From Platerodrilus igneus (Eukaryota > Arthropoda > Insecta > Coleoptera > Lycidae), in assembly GCA_036346225.1 (NCBI GenBank), contig JARFIW010000108.1, forward strand, positions 3,924,501 through 3,988,500: a DNA stretch of 64,000 nucleotides, written 5' to 3'. The notes beneath the pieces are model-generated. The model saw nothing but the letters and a program-made list of their open reading frames with translations. It was not told the origin of the DNA and did not search any database. This document shows, piece after piece, positions 24,285 through 33,987 of this stretch. Each line of letters opens with the position of its first letter. The stretch's first letter is position 1. The translations under genes and the position numbers were made by a program.

Positions 24285-24322
24285 TAATTACTTACAACTG
24301 CATTTTTATACACTTTTATAAT
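24285..24322 (-). promoter_or_regulatory. Putative TATA/Inr core promoter
   Basis: On the minus strand TATAAAAG (24320-24313) and a second TATAAAAATG (24310-24301) are followed by GCAGTTGTAAG near 24301-24291. This gives insect-like TATA and initiator words about 75-100 bp ahead of the ATG at 24214. The exact start site cannot be fixed by eye. Confidence 0.4.
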
Positions 24323-25178
24323 CACACTTATATCAAGGGTGTACACCCTCTTGTAAACGCACATGTGTCGACGAGTACACACGCGAAAGAATGGAGATAT
24401 GCCACAAGCTCTAAGCTCACAACATCAGTCAGTGGAGTATTGACCGGGAGAGATCGTCTTGCGCCGAGGAATTCCCTCTCCCCCGCAATACTTAGCCCGT
24501 CTTTGTTTATTGTATACCGGTTGCGCTAACGCCCTTTCACTCTGTTATTAAAGCACTGAAACCGCTGTATCTTACGCATTTTATTACATTTACGTTTTCT
24601 GATGTTTTCTATGTCTAGGTAGGTTATAATCATAAAACAGGTACCGGTAAAAATATTTTCTCGTCAATGAAATACATGGTAATGGGAATGCGCTACCGAA
24701 ACTTCAGGCGCTGTTAGTTTCTAGTACAATCAGTCCTCATTGAAATTCCTTCATCGATTTAATTGCCGAGTTATATTGGGGAGTTCGATGGTCACAAATT
24801 TGAATAAAGCGTTATTACATAACAGTAAAATTTTAACGTCCCAAATATATATATAAAGGTCCTGCAGATATGATGTCACTTTTGTAACGCTTGCGCATTA
24901 TGTTAATTTAGGGAAATTGTTACATGTTGTAATAAATTTCGAAAAGCAAGAATTGGGCCAACGTCCGACAAAAAGGCGACGCCTAGATTCTAATTTGAAA
25001 AGATCAGGATCTGATTGACGCCAATGCTGTCGTTAACCCTACGGTTTGCGGATGGGTTAAAAAAGTTCGATAGGGCCAGCAGATTTTGTTTGCGTAAGTG
25101 CAATTCTTTAAATATTTTGATTTTATTTATTATCCCTGGATAGTTTTCAATGCACGAAGAAATATTACACAAAAACAT
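24323..25178. other. No gene recognised
   Basis: Upstream flank of the putative promoter. No open frame or repeat that I can support. Confidence 0.45.
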
Positions 25179-25330
25179 GTAACGCGTGTGCGATGCGGTA
25201 AATAAAAGCCGAGACAAAAGGAGGAAAATTAATTTAAAACGGACAATTTAATACTGATGCACTCTGTATAATTTTGATTTCAAGTATAATGGTGCTCAGC
25301 ACCAGGAGATGAAGAGCTTGACCCGCGTGT
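25179..25330 (+). repeat. Direct repeat R1, left copy
   Basis: It starts GTAACGCGTGTGCGATGCGG and matches 27659-27810 (GATGCACYCTGTATAATTTT and AGTATAATGGTG..CAG.ACCAGG words). It immediately precedes a GT-rich tract. The two copies enclose the LTR-like repeat pair. Confidence 0.75.
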
Positions 25331-25527
25331 GTGTGTGTGTGTACGTGTGTGCGTGTGCGTGTGCGTGCGTGCGTACGTGCGTGTGCGTGCGTGCGTACGT
25401 GCGCGTGTGTGTACGTGCGCGCGCGTGTGTGTGGTTGTGTGCGTGTGCGCGCGCGCGCGTGTGTGTACGTGCGTGTGGGGGTGCGTGCGTGCGCGCGCGT
25501 GTGTGCGCGCGTGCGTGTGTGTGTGTT
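25326..25527. repeat. Long (GT)n-type imperfect tract
   Basis: About 200 bp of GTGTGT/GTGCGT/GCGCGC variants on the plus strand. All overlapping ORFs in this interval on both strands are simple-repeat artefacts. Confidence 0.95.
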
Positions 25528-25707
25528 GTTATACTTTAAGTTTATATACTCAAAGGTATACTTTAAAAGTCCTGGCGGGTAATGTATGAGAGCCACTACG
25601 ACAGTTGGTAACACAAAGGATATTTGCAAAATGTTGCGCAATAAGCGGTTACATCATACTTATGATCAAATTATTATCACATGCAAAAAAGATAAAGCTA
25701 CTCACGT

Positions 25708-26151
25708 AACATGTAGGGCTCCTCACAGCATGGCAGCTACTCTCGCGGCAGTAAAGCGTATGGGCGTAGTTGAGCGTTCGGGCGTGGGTCGTCCTTTTGC
25801 CCCCTTGTAAAAACCAAATTAAAATTTGCCTTCTCTTCTTGTGTAGCGATACGACAAGAATGCCCAGGTGAAAAAAACGATGATAGGTATAGGGCAGGGA
25901 ACCTACATTACCTGAAAGAGAAGACAAGATAGCGGCACAAAGATAACCACTACGTTCGACGTCTCGTTAACTAGTCCCGACGTGACGGAAATCACCACCC
26001 TTGTTCCACTCTGTGTCTGCGCAATCCCGGGCGCCGACACAAGTATCTAAAGTGACGGAAATGCACGCACAAGTCTTTTAAATTATTGGCGCGAATTCAC
26101 TTGCAAATTAGAAACTTACAGAAATATTTAAATGCCGATTTTCGGCATGTA
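25708..26151 (+). mobile_element. LTR-like 444-bp direct repeat, copy A
   Basis: Matches 26928-27371 with the same length (444 bp) and few differences. Both start AACATGTAGGG and end with the palindrome ATGCCGATTTTCGGCAT followed by GT. TGT...ACA-like ends are possible for copy A. No convincing primer-binding site, polypurine tract or target duplication was seen, so an LTR pair is only one reading; two copies of a MITE-like or SINE-like element is the other. Confidence 0.65.
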
Positions 26152-26927
26152 ACAATCGCGACAAAACCATACAAGAAAAAAAAGAAAATGACTATTAACA
26201 CGGTAAAAGCTTAAAATCTAGATCCTAACTAACCTACATAAACCCTAACTTAAATTCTACAAAATGTTTATTTTAGGCGCCACCTGGTTTTTTCCGACCG
26301 ATAACACGTCTTCCGGATTACCAGGAAACGGAATGTGTAACGCCATTGTCTTTGACTACATTTATAAGTGCACACGCGAGTCTTTAATGTGGCGCAGTTA
26401 TAATCGACAGCACAAATTTGTCGGGAAGCATGAAACACTACTAAAACTAGAATAAATGCGCAAGTCGCCTAATCTATATACTAAACTAAAGCTAACATTA
26501 CAATTTTCTAAGTGCAGACGCACATGAGCGTTGCATCTAGACTGTTTTTACTTCGGCAAGAAAATGCCCAAATTTCAAAATGTTCAAAAGAGTGAGTTAC
26601 TCTACACTCTAGCAAATTTGTAGGTACTGGTACTCTAGTTTAATACACAATACACATCAAAACTTGACCATGACATGGTTGTGAATCAACAAATTTACCA
26701 ACAGTACCATCTTACTAATTTCTTATATTACGCAACCTAAAAACTACATGGCTACCCTCAAGTTAGCTTTTTCACTCAATATTCAATAAATAATTCCTAC
26801 GTCTGATCGTAAATACCAAACGTTAAGAAGATAAAAAAGATAAAACAAAATCTCAAGTTATTATCGAAGATAATAGGTAAGATAACGATATTAAGATAAA
26901 GTTATTATCAAAGATAATAAATAAGAT
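26152..26927 (+). other. Interval between the 444-bp repeats
   Basis: 776 bp without recognisable retroelement genes. The 63-aa frame at 26264-26455 shows no domain. The right end is rich in AAGATAATA words just before copy B. Confidence 0.5.
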
Positions 26928-27371
26928 AACATGTAGGGTTCCTTACAGCATGGCAGCTACTCTCGCGGCAGTAAGGCGTATGGGCGTGGTTGAGCGTTCG
27001 GGCGTGGGTCGTCCTTTTGCCCCCTTGTAGAAACCAAATTAAAATTGTCCTTCTCTTCTTGTGTAGCGATACGACAAGAATGCCTAGGTAAAAGGAACGA
27101 TGATAGGTATAGGGCAGGGAACCTACATTACCTGAAAGAGAAGACAAGATAGCGGCACAAAGATAACCACTACGTTCGACGTCCCGTTGACTAGTCCCGA
27201 CGTGACGGAAATCACCACCCTTGTTCCACTCTGCGTCTGCGCAATCCCGGGCGCCGACGCAACTATCTCAAGTGACGGAAATGCACGCACAAGTCTTTTA
27301 AATTATTGGCGCGAATACACTTGCAAATTAGAAACTTACAGAAATGTTTAAATGCCGATTTTCGGCATGTA
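26928..27371 (+). mobile_element. LTR-like 444-bp direct repeat, copy B
   Basis: See copy A. A GT-rich tract (27372-27411) starts directly at its end. Confidence 0.65.
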
Positions 27372-27411
27372 TCAGAGTGTGAGTGTGTGTGTGCGTGTGT
27401 GTGTGTGTGTG
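27372..27411. repeat. (GT)n microsatellite
   Basis: About 40 bp of GTGTGT with one GTGCGT interruption. Confidence 0.95.
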
Positions 27412-27658
27412 TTCTATTCCCTTATGGAATAAAGGCCATTGCATAACTTTTTGCCTTCAACGGCGCTTGCAGTGGTTTTTAAGGTTTAAGAATTTCAATT
27501 GAGGATATTTTACGGCTTACTTTTGTCTTATTTTTAATTTTTTTGGACTTGATTAATTAATTAACAAAGTACTTATGACGGAGTACTTAACCTGCAATTG
27601 ACTTGAGGGATGTTAAGGAAGCAAATTTTTGAAAAAAAATCTTATTTGTAATGGTGGT

Positions 27659-27810
27659 GTAACGCGTGTGCGTTACGGTAAATAAAAACCGGAGGCAAAA
27701 ACAGAAAAATTAATCCAAAACGGACAATTAAATACTGATGCACCCTGTATAATTTTAATTTTATGTATAATGGTGTTCAGTACCAGGGGATGATGGACTT
27801 AACCCCTGTG
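27659..27810 (+). repeat. Direct repeat R1, right copy
   Basis: Partner of 25179-25330, about 2.5 kb away in the same orientation. Confidence 0.75.
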
Positions 27811-27901
27811 TATGTTCTATTCCCTTACGTAGCGCTAGTACATAGTAATCCCAGAAAAGACAAAAGCAATATCATTGTAATATAGGTTAATCCCATTCCG
27901 A

Positions 27902-28070
27902 ATGGATCTGCACCTTGAAGAACTAGAACAAGAGGAATGGCTTCCGCGTTCCAGTGGTCTAAAGAGCCAAACTACAGATTCAACCAAAGTAGTAGGGTCT
28001 TTAGTAAGGACCAAGACTAGGACAGGTCCCCGAAAGAGGGTAGTAGCTTTTTCGGTTAGAGTGGCAGAGA
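27902..28070 (+). pseudogene. Transposon ORF fragment, unidentified
   Basis: The frame reads DLHLEELEQEEWLPRSSGLK, then a VRTKTRTGPRKR basic stretch. A degraded inverted copy lies at 17156-17340. The charged, low-complexity content resembles a retroelement linker, but no diagnostic motif is present. The frame then continues by chance into the adjacent SINE. Confidence 0.4.
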
Positions 28071-28075
28071 CCATA

Positions 28076-28246
28076 GGGGCGGCTCCGTGGTGTAGTTGGT
28101 ATGCGTGTGACTACTATGCTCAAGGTACCGGGTTTAAATCACGACACGGTCCGCTTGAAAAGTGTTAGGCAAGCATTTTTCACAAAAATACGCTCTCGTT
28201 CGGATGAGAGGTAAAATGGAGGTCCCGTGTGTAAATTGTAAATTCC
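28076..28246 (+). mobile_element. tRNA-derived SINE, best-preserved head
   Basis: The A box TGGTGTAGTTGG (28088-28099) and a B-box-like GGTTTAAATC (28131-28140) have pol III spacing. They are followed by the family body (AAGCATTTTTCACAAAAATA, GAGAGGTAAAATGGAGGTCC). It is truncated at the 3' side relative to 15123-15420. Because the A and B boxes are clearest here, this copy shows the tRNA origin of the family. Confidence 0.8.
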
Positions 28247-28374
28247 CATCAGGAGGAAATGAGGGAGATGAATCTTTTCCTTGCTCCTCCTTGCTCTCCT
28301 CCTTGCTCGGACACCCCCGCAACCATTTTGATTACGTCACACCCGCATTCTTTCCACCCGCGAGATAAATCTTT

Positions 28375-29551
28375 CTCCACATTTCCACCCACGAGATAAA
28401 TCTATATTGTTTGGTATCAATTAATATTAGAATTTTCTCAGCTGCCCAAATCTCTAGGAATTTTTTAGATAGCACTATCCCCCAGAGAGCTACCCAAATT
28501 TTAAGATTTTTTTACCGCTAACATTCTGAACCAAATATTTTTCTTCGACTAGCCATTGCATCTTTCGAGATAAATATATCTTGTTTGGTATCAATTAATA
28601 TTAGAATTTTCTCAGCTACCCGAATCTCTAGGAATTTTTCAGAAAGCATCATCCCCCAGAGAGCTACTCTCATTTTAAGATTTTTCACCGGTAGCGATTT
28701 CTGACCGTCCTTATAAATGTTTTAGTCATGCAATACATCAAATTAGTCTAGAATTTTATGCAGAATCCGAATCTGCAAACATATTTAAAATCGGACCACC
28801 CCCTGCAAAGTTATACCCTTTTAAAGTCCTGATCCTCTAAATTTTGCTCCTTGCTCTATAAGCTAACCTAACAAATAGTTTTTTTCGACTAGTCATTTCC
28901 ACCCACAAGATAAATGTACCTTGTTTGGTATCAATTAATATTAGAATTTTTTCAGCTACTCAAATCTCTAGGAATTTTTTAGATAGCACCATCCCCCAGA
29001 GAGCTACCCAAATTTTATGATTTTTTTACCGCTATCAGTCTGAACCAAATACTTTTCTTCGACTAGCCATTGCATCTTTCAAGATAAATATATCTTGTTT
29101 GGTATCAGTTAATATTAGAATTTTTTCAGCTACCCGAATCTCTAGGAATTTTTCATATAGCACCATCACCCAGAGAGCTATTCTCATTTTAAGATTTTTT
29201 ACCGGTAGCGATTTCTGATCGTCCTTATAAACTTTTTAGTCATGCAATACATCAAATTAGTCTAGAATTTTACGCAGAATCCGAATCTGCAAACAGATTT
29301 AAAATCGGACTACCCCTTACAAAGTTACACACATACCTTCTAGTGAGCATACCGCCACCGTACCACTACTCGCTTTAATGTCATACCATACTTTCTATCT
29401 TGTTTAGCTCATCTTTCGAGATAAATATATCTTGTTTGTTATCAAATATTAAAATTTTCTCAGCTACCCGAATCTCTAGGAATTTTTTAGATCCATCCAC
29501 CAGGAAGCTACCTTCATTTTAAGATTTTTTTACCAGCAGCGATTTCTGACC
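28375..29551 (+). repeat. Subterminal tandem repeats, about 510-bp unit
   Basis: Unit starts at about 28385, 28905 and a partial one near 29405. Each carries words such as GATAAATATATCTTGTTTGG, CAGCTACCCGAATCTCTAGG, CCCCCAGAGAGCTAC and GCAATACATCAAATTAGTCT. Inside each unit the first 170 bp is itself repeated once (GATAAAT..TTGTTTGGTATCAATTA twice per unit). The third copy has only the second half and merges into the left TIR. Confidence 0.85.
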
Positions 29552-30476
29552 GTTCTTATAAATTTTTTTAGCCATGCGATACATCAAACTAATCTAGAAT
29601 TTTACGTACAATCCGAATCTGTAAACAGATTTAAAATCCGACCGCCCCTTACAAAGTTACACTTTTAAAGGCTCCGAGCCTCTAAATCTTCGCCACCCAA
29701 GACATATGCTGTAACCAACCATCTCCAAAAATCTAAAACCTCGGGGATTTTAGAAAAGAGTCCTTTATAGGCCATAAGTGTTTAATATTTAAAATCATTT
29801 TCAAACGGTAATGTACTGTTTTTTAGAATATTCAAAACCATGACTTTTAAAATTTTAAACAGCTATTAATTTTCTGGTTTAACATTTTTAATTACTAAGC
29901 ATGTCATAACATTATTATATACTCAATGCTAAATATGTACCTGGAAAATACAATTCGTTTCCAAACTAATTTCTTGACGATTATGGATCACTCCGAAGTA
30001 CACGTGAAAGCGGTGTAGACCTTTCTTTTTATTAATTATATTATTGACTATGTGTTTGAGAAATACAAGAAATATATTTCAATGTCATACATTAGAAATC
30101 GATGCATCATTGCTTGTAGATTATTAATAACACAAGGTACTTTCTAGTATGTCCTCGACTACGTATTTAGGGAAATACAAACTTCATTTTTAAAAGTGTA
30201 TATCTTCTCCAAACAAATGCGTTAATTACAGATGGAAAGTATGCTGGATGCAAGCCGATTAATAGCAATTTAATACAGTTTACTGACCTACCTTAATTGT
30301 TTGTACAAGGAAACACCATAAAATATATACAAATATAGCAACTATCTTATATATTTATGCCCCCAATGCGTAGGTTGCGGTACTATTAGGAATGATGTAC
30401 CTTTTGTCGTCCTCGCCCGACAAACTAATTTTATTAATTAATTGGGTATAAAGTTGGTGTTTCATTTTTATGTCTG
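29552..30476 (+). repeat. Left terminal inverted repeat, about 925 bp
   Basis: Reverse complement of 35458-36373 with only scattered differences over the whole length. Inner limit is the CAGACATAAAAATGAAAC word. It contains the block CTTATATATTTATGCCCCCA and a minus-strand reading frame (about 30461-30351) reading MKHQLYTQLINKI then SLSGEDDKRYIIPNSTATYA. Similar frames occur in the right TIR and at 33008-33110. Confidence 0.9.
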
Positions 30477-30587
30477 TTGCTTCTTAAGTGTGCGGCATAG
30501 GCATTTCGAAATCGCATACTTTACACATCATTCGTGGTTGTTTCGTACAAGACCCTTTAACAGCTGTCGGAGCTGAATGTTTACGGC

Positions 30588-30791
30588 TTAATGACATACC
30601 GTGCTGTGTCGCTGTGGGTTGTCCATTCTCGTAAAAGCGATACCGCAAGACACACAGTTTAAGTACTTTGCTGCTGACGGATGTATAAGCTTAACCGTGG
30701 ACGATGATACACCACAACATTTGTTCTGCCACCGTTTGAAAGCATTTTTCCAGGTATAGGAAGCATCGCAAGAGTTGCATTTAAAACGTTT
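30588..30791 (-). pseudogene. C2H2-type zinc-finger remnant, lola-like
   Basis: The minus-strand frame reads KRFKCNSCDASYTWKNAFKR, then WQNKCCG, and 20 residues later LNCVSCGIAFTRMDNPQRHS followed by TVCH and a stop. The first part has the C-x2-C..SY.WK...R......CG pattern typical of the alternative zinc-finger exons of insect lola/BTB zinc-finger genes, with the first His replaced (RW in place of RH). The second has C-x2-C and late H/C. A third CxxC (MCKVCDF, about 30510) follows after a stop. There is no start codon in frame. Either a decayed element gene or a captured host exon. Confidence 0.45.
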
Positions 30792-32579
30792 TCAGGTACC
30801 ATTTTAGTACAAAACAAAATCCGCACTATAGGACTTTGTTTAAACTTGTAAGATAACTAACTTATAACTAAAAAGTTTACTCTTGCGTACCTGCTTTATG
30901 CAAATCGAAGGTTTCCAAAGACAGCCGAACGATATCAAGGATTCAGCGGGGAACTAAATGACGTCATCTTTTGCTAATCCTTGCTGCTTGTCCAGTACAT
31001 TTAGCACCAATGCATGCATCCGGTTCGCATCGTCGATGCTGCGAAAACGTCTTCCATGTTATACGGATCAACAATCGCATCGCGTGCATATTAAAAATCC
31101 AAAAAGGTGGTAGCATACGCACACAAATTGGTTGCAATTCTTGCGGTGGAAGATGCAGTGCTACTATAATCAAAAACTTAATAAAACACTTTAAACCTTT
31201 ACTAAGTGAATACCAAACTTGTTGTCTACAGAACACTTACTAATAAAGCAATTTAATCTTAAATAACTTCTACGTCATATTTTCGGAAATGGCAGGTTTG
31301 AATATTTTCTTTGAAAACAATCGAAAATTGGCGAAGACACTCGAAGAATGCACAAGCGCGGTCACTAAACCAATTAGCATTAATACCGAGTATTCTGTGC
31401 TTTTGTAGGTTGCTCATTTCCTAGAACTAAATCTTCCGCATAGCGGTCGGTAGCACGTAATGATTTCTAGAACCGGCAAGTACTCGATATCACCCAAATA
31501 GAGAATTAGATGCTCGATGTCTGTCAACTTCCGATTCCCTCGTAAAAGGTAGAAAAAAATCTGTCAATCATCCATCTAACTTATACTTCGACCCGCTCCC
31601 GTTCTGATAATTTCCAAACATTTTTCAAACGACAATGGTCTCAGAATTTTTAAACCTCCGAGGGATCTATATGTCGTGATCAATTACACGTTAGATCTAC
31701 CCGTAAACTAACATATTATATAGTAACAGTGCGCTGTATAATACATGCATACCCCTTCTCTGCGCTACTGCTATTCTTGTAGTTGCTTGAAAAAGTCAGT
31801 CACCTTTTTTTACTGCTAGGACCGCTGCAGAGCACCATTCTATACTTTCTTTAAAAGTATAGCACATCGCTCACTTTTTTGCCTGATAATTAAATTTTGC
31901 TCATGTAAGCTTTTACAGTTTCGCATATTTAAACATCTAGTACGATCGATTAACCACTTTTGATTATTCTACTGGGAACCACCATACATTCCGCCGCACC
32001 GTTCTTTTTGAATCCAACGATCCGATGGGCTTCCACACACTAACACCTAACGTATCTTTCCTACTATTTGTTAAACAAAAACTACCGGCATCGCCATGTT
32101 TGTATGTGGACGTAAGCAGATGTTTGTGGATGTGTACGAGAATATGTAACCATATACATTAATCACTTTAAGCTATTTTATTTAGCCCACGGAAACTACT
32201 ATTTTTCTAAACCACAACTAATAATCACCTTTATAGATTTAACATTTCTACCATTTCCTAATGACTGGTGCTACGTACATGGAAACTTTAATTTCTTATT
32301 GGAGAGAATACTTATTCTCCTACGCACTGTTGCGTAGTTGCCCACCCCTTTTGGGAATATATGCTCGTTATAGGTTGTAGGACCCGCGGTTTTACTTAAC
32401 TACACTTCGTGAGACCCCTTTAATCTTTTTAATCGTGTCTTTCTCGCTTACAATACAGGTGGACTTAGCCCTACTACCAACAAGTTCTAATACTAGACCC
32501 CCTTAAAATCCGTCTTTAAATTTCCCTACAACTTTTTTTTGTTGACAAGCGGTATATTGTATTTATTAACCGCGGGGTA
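30792..32579. other. Element interior, mostly decayed module
   Basis: 31470-31550 is related to 33115-33190 (CACCGGCAAGTACTC and TGT.AACTTCCG.TTCCCTCGT words), and 32310-32395 is related to ORF3 at 33781-33855 (TTTTGGGAATATATG.TCGTT, AGGTTGTAG). The order and rough spacing agree with an ancient tandem duplication of the right-hand module. The two opposed 90-aa frames at 30964-31243 overlap each other; I cannot support either as a gene. Confidence 0.55.
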
Positions 32580-33110
32580 GTCACTCTTTTAAGATACCTA
32601 TATTTTGTTTGGTATCAACTAATATTAGATTTTTCTAGCGAGCCCAAATCTGTAAATAGATTTTAAATAGGACCACCCCATACAAAGTTACACTTATAAA
32701 GACCCAAACCTCTAACTTTTGCCCATCTTTATTTAACTACATCTTTAGAACCTTTTTTTTTCGCTACCCAAGACCATATGCTTTAACCAACCATTTCCCG
32801 AGAAATCTAAAACCGCTGTGTCCCGTGAACCCCACGTGGAGATAACACGTATACTCTGTCAAGCAGGATAGAAGCAGGAAGGATTTGGAAGAAAGGAAGG
32901 TGGGCGAAGAACTTAAAAATTATGGAATTTAAAAACTAATATACACAATAGATTTACAAAATCTATACAAATATAAACAACTATCTTATATCTTTATGCC
33001 CCCATGCTTAGGTTGCTGTACTATTAGGAATGATGTACCTTTTGTCATCTTCGCTCGATAAACTAATTTTATTAATAAGCTGCGTGTGCAAATCGTGTAT
33101 TTTACTCCGG
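32580..33110 (+). repeat. Internal third partial copy of the TIR sequence
   Basis: 32590-32830 matches the repeat-unit and TIR-end sequence (TTGTTTGGTATCAACTAATA, CAAAGTTACACTTATAAAGA, CCATATGCTTTAACCAACCA). 32950-33075 matches the TIR inner part (CTATCTTATATCTTTATGCC, TATTAGGAATGATGTACCTT). Orientation is that of the left TIR. Confidence 0.8.
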
Positions 33111-33199
33111 ATACATACACCGGCAAGTACTCCATACCAAATAAGGATTAGATGCTTGGTGACTGTTAACTTCCGCTTCCCTCGTGTACGCCCAGACAC
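33008..33199 (-). CDS. Short ORF ending in the TIR-encoded peptide
   Basis: 63 codons, beginning MSGRTRGKRKL and ending LHTQLINKISLSSEDDKRYI followed by IPNSTAT-stop. The C-terminal 30 residues are the same peptide encoded in the left TIR and, with a stop, in the right TIR. Upstream of that the sequence is basic. Retention of the open frame in two of three copies argues it was once coding. No function recognised. Confidence 0.35.
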   Translation of the reverse strand: MSGRTRGKRKLTVTKHLILIWYGVLAGVCIRSKIHDLHTQLINKISLSSEDDKRYIIPNSTAT

Positions 33200-33206
33200 A
33201 TCTTAG

Positions 33207-33286
33207 CCCATGCGCACCCCTGACCATGCGCACCCCTGCCCATGCGCACTCCTTCCCATGGGCATTCCTACCCATGCGCGCCCCTC
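33207..33286. repeat. 16-bp GC-rich minisatellite, five copies
   Basis: Imperfect copies of CCCATGCGCACCCCTG. It lies between the short ORF and the four-ORF block, close to the 3' end of ORF4. It is strikingly GC-rich against its surroundings. Confidence 0.9.
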
Positions 33287-33441
33287 TCTGTGCGACTGCT
33301 ATTTCGTGGTAACGTCACAGCCTTTTGTAAATAAAGAGCAATGTAATACTATTCTAAAATTTTTATTCTGACATACATAACAAAATTTAAAAATATTTAA
33401 TACCAAGCATGGAGCCATTTAAACTTAATTTTAATACAAAG

Positions 33442-33663
33442 TTATACACAGAAGACAGTCCTTTCTTTATGTTTGTTTGGAGTGGTTTTAATTTTATCTA
33501 ATTTTATTCGCAGCTTAAAGTTTAAATCGACACCCAAGTCCTCTATCTCCTTTTCTAGCCAATAGTTTGATACATAGAGACCGTCTAGGTTTTCGAATTG
33601 TAAAATGTACCAAAGTTTGTCTCTATATATAAAGTATTTGATTCCACCGACAACCAGATCCAT
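33442..33663 (-). CDS. Element ORF4, unidentified 73-aa protein
   Basis: The ATG (33663) follows immediately after the stop of ORF3 with no intervening base. The protein starts MDLVVGGIKYFIYRDKLWYI and is rich in aromatic and charged residues, with a Lys-rich end. No motif recognised. The head-to-tail packing suggests polycistronic or reinitiation-dependent expression within the element. The (CCCATGCG)n minisatellite lies about 155 bp downstream. Confidence 0.5.
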   Translation of the reverse strand: MDLVVGGIKYFIYRDKLWYILQFENLDGLYVSNYWLEKEIEDLGVDLNFKLRIKLDKIKTTPNKHKERTVFCV

Positions 33664-33987
33664 TCACTTGTGTAATTCTTGCAGTTTTTGACAATCTTTT
33701 AATCGCAGCTTTCCCACTATATCCTGCATACGTATCCTGTTAGCTTGATCGACTTCTTCTTGTCGGTATTGGAGGGAATCCTTATTTGCCCACTCACTAT
33801 TACGTAGTTGCATGTCCACCACTTTTGGGAATATATGGTCGTTATAGGTTGTAGAGCCCTCGGTTTTAAATGATCCGAAAGGATCTTTACTAGGCAAATA
33901 TACAATGTTTAACGGAACCCCTTTACGTGTGGTGTACGCCAAGGTTACAAAACCCGCATTCCTTAGTTCGTCTTTGTTATCTGTCAT
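33664..33987 (-). CDS. Element ORF3, unidentified 107-aa protein
   Basis: Starts MTDNKDELRNAGFVTLAYTT; the ATG lies inside the last codons of ORF2 (11-bp overlap). The C-terminal third is hydrophilic and probably helical (QEEVDQANRIRMQDIVGKL). A decayed homologous stretch at 32310-32395 shows this region was once duplicated. No family recognised. Confidence 0.55.
   Translation of the reverse strand: MTDNKDELRNAGFVTLAYTTRKGVPLNIVYLPSKDPFGSFKTEGSTTYNDHIFPKVVDMQLRNSEWANKDSLQYRQEEVDQANRIRMQDIVGKLRLKDCQKLQELHK

Noticed and set aside
25234..25641. 135-aa Arg/Thr/His-rich minus ORF and three Cys/Val-rich plus ORFs
   Set aside because: All come from the (GT)n/(GC)n tract at 25326-25527.
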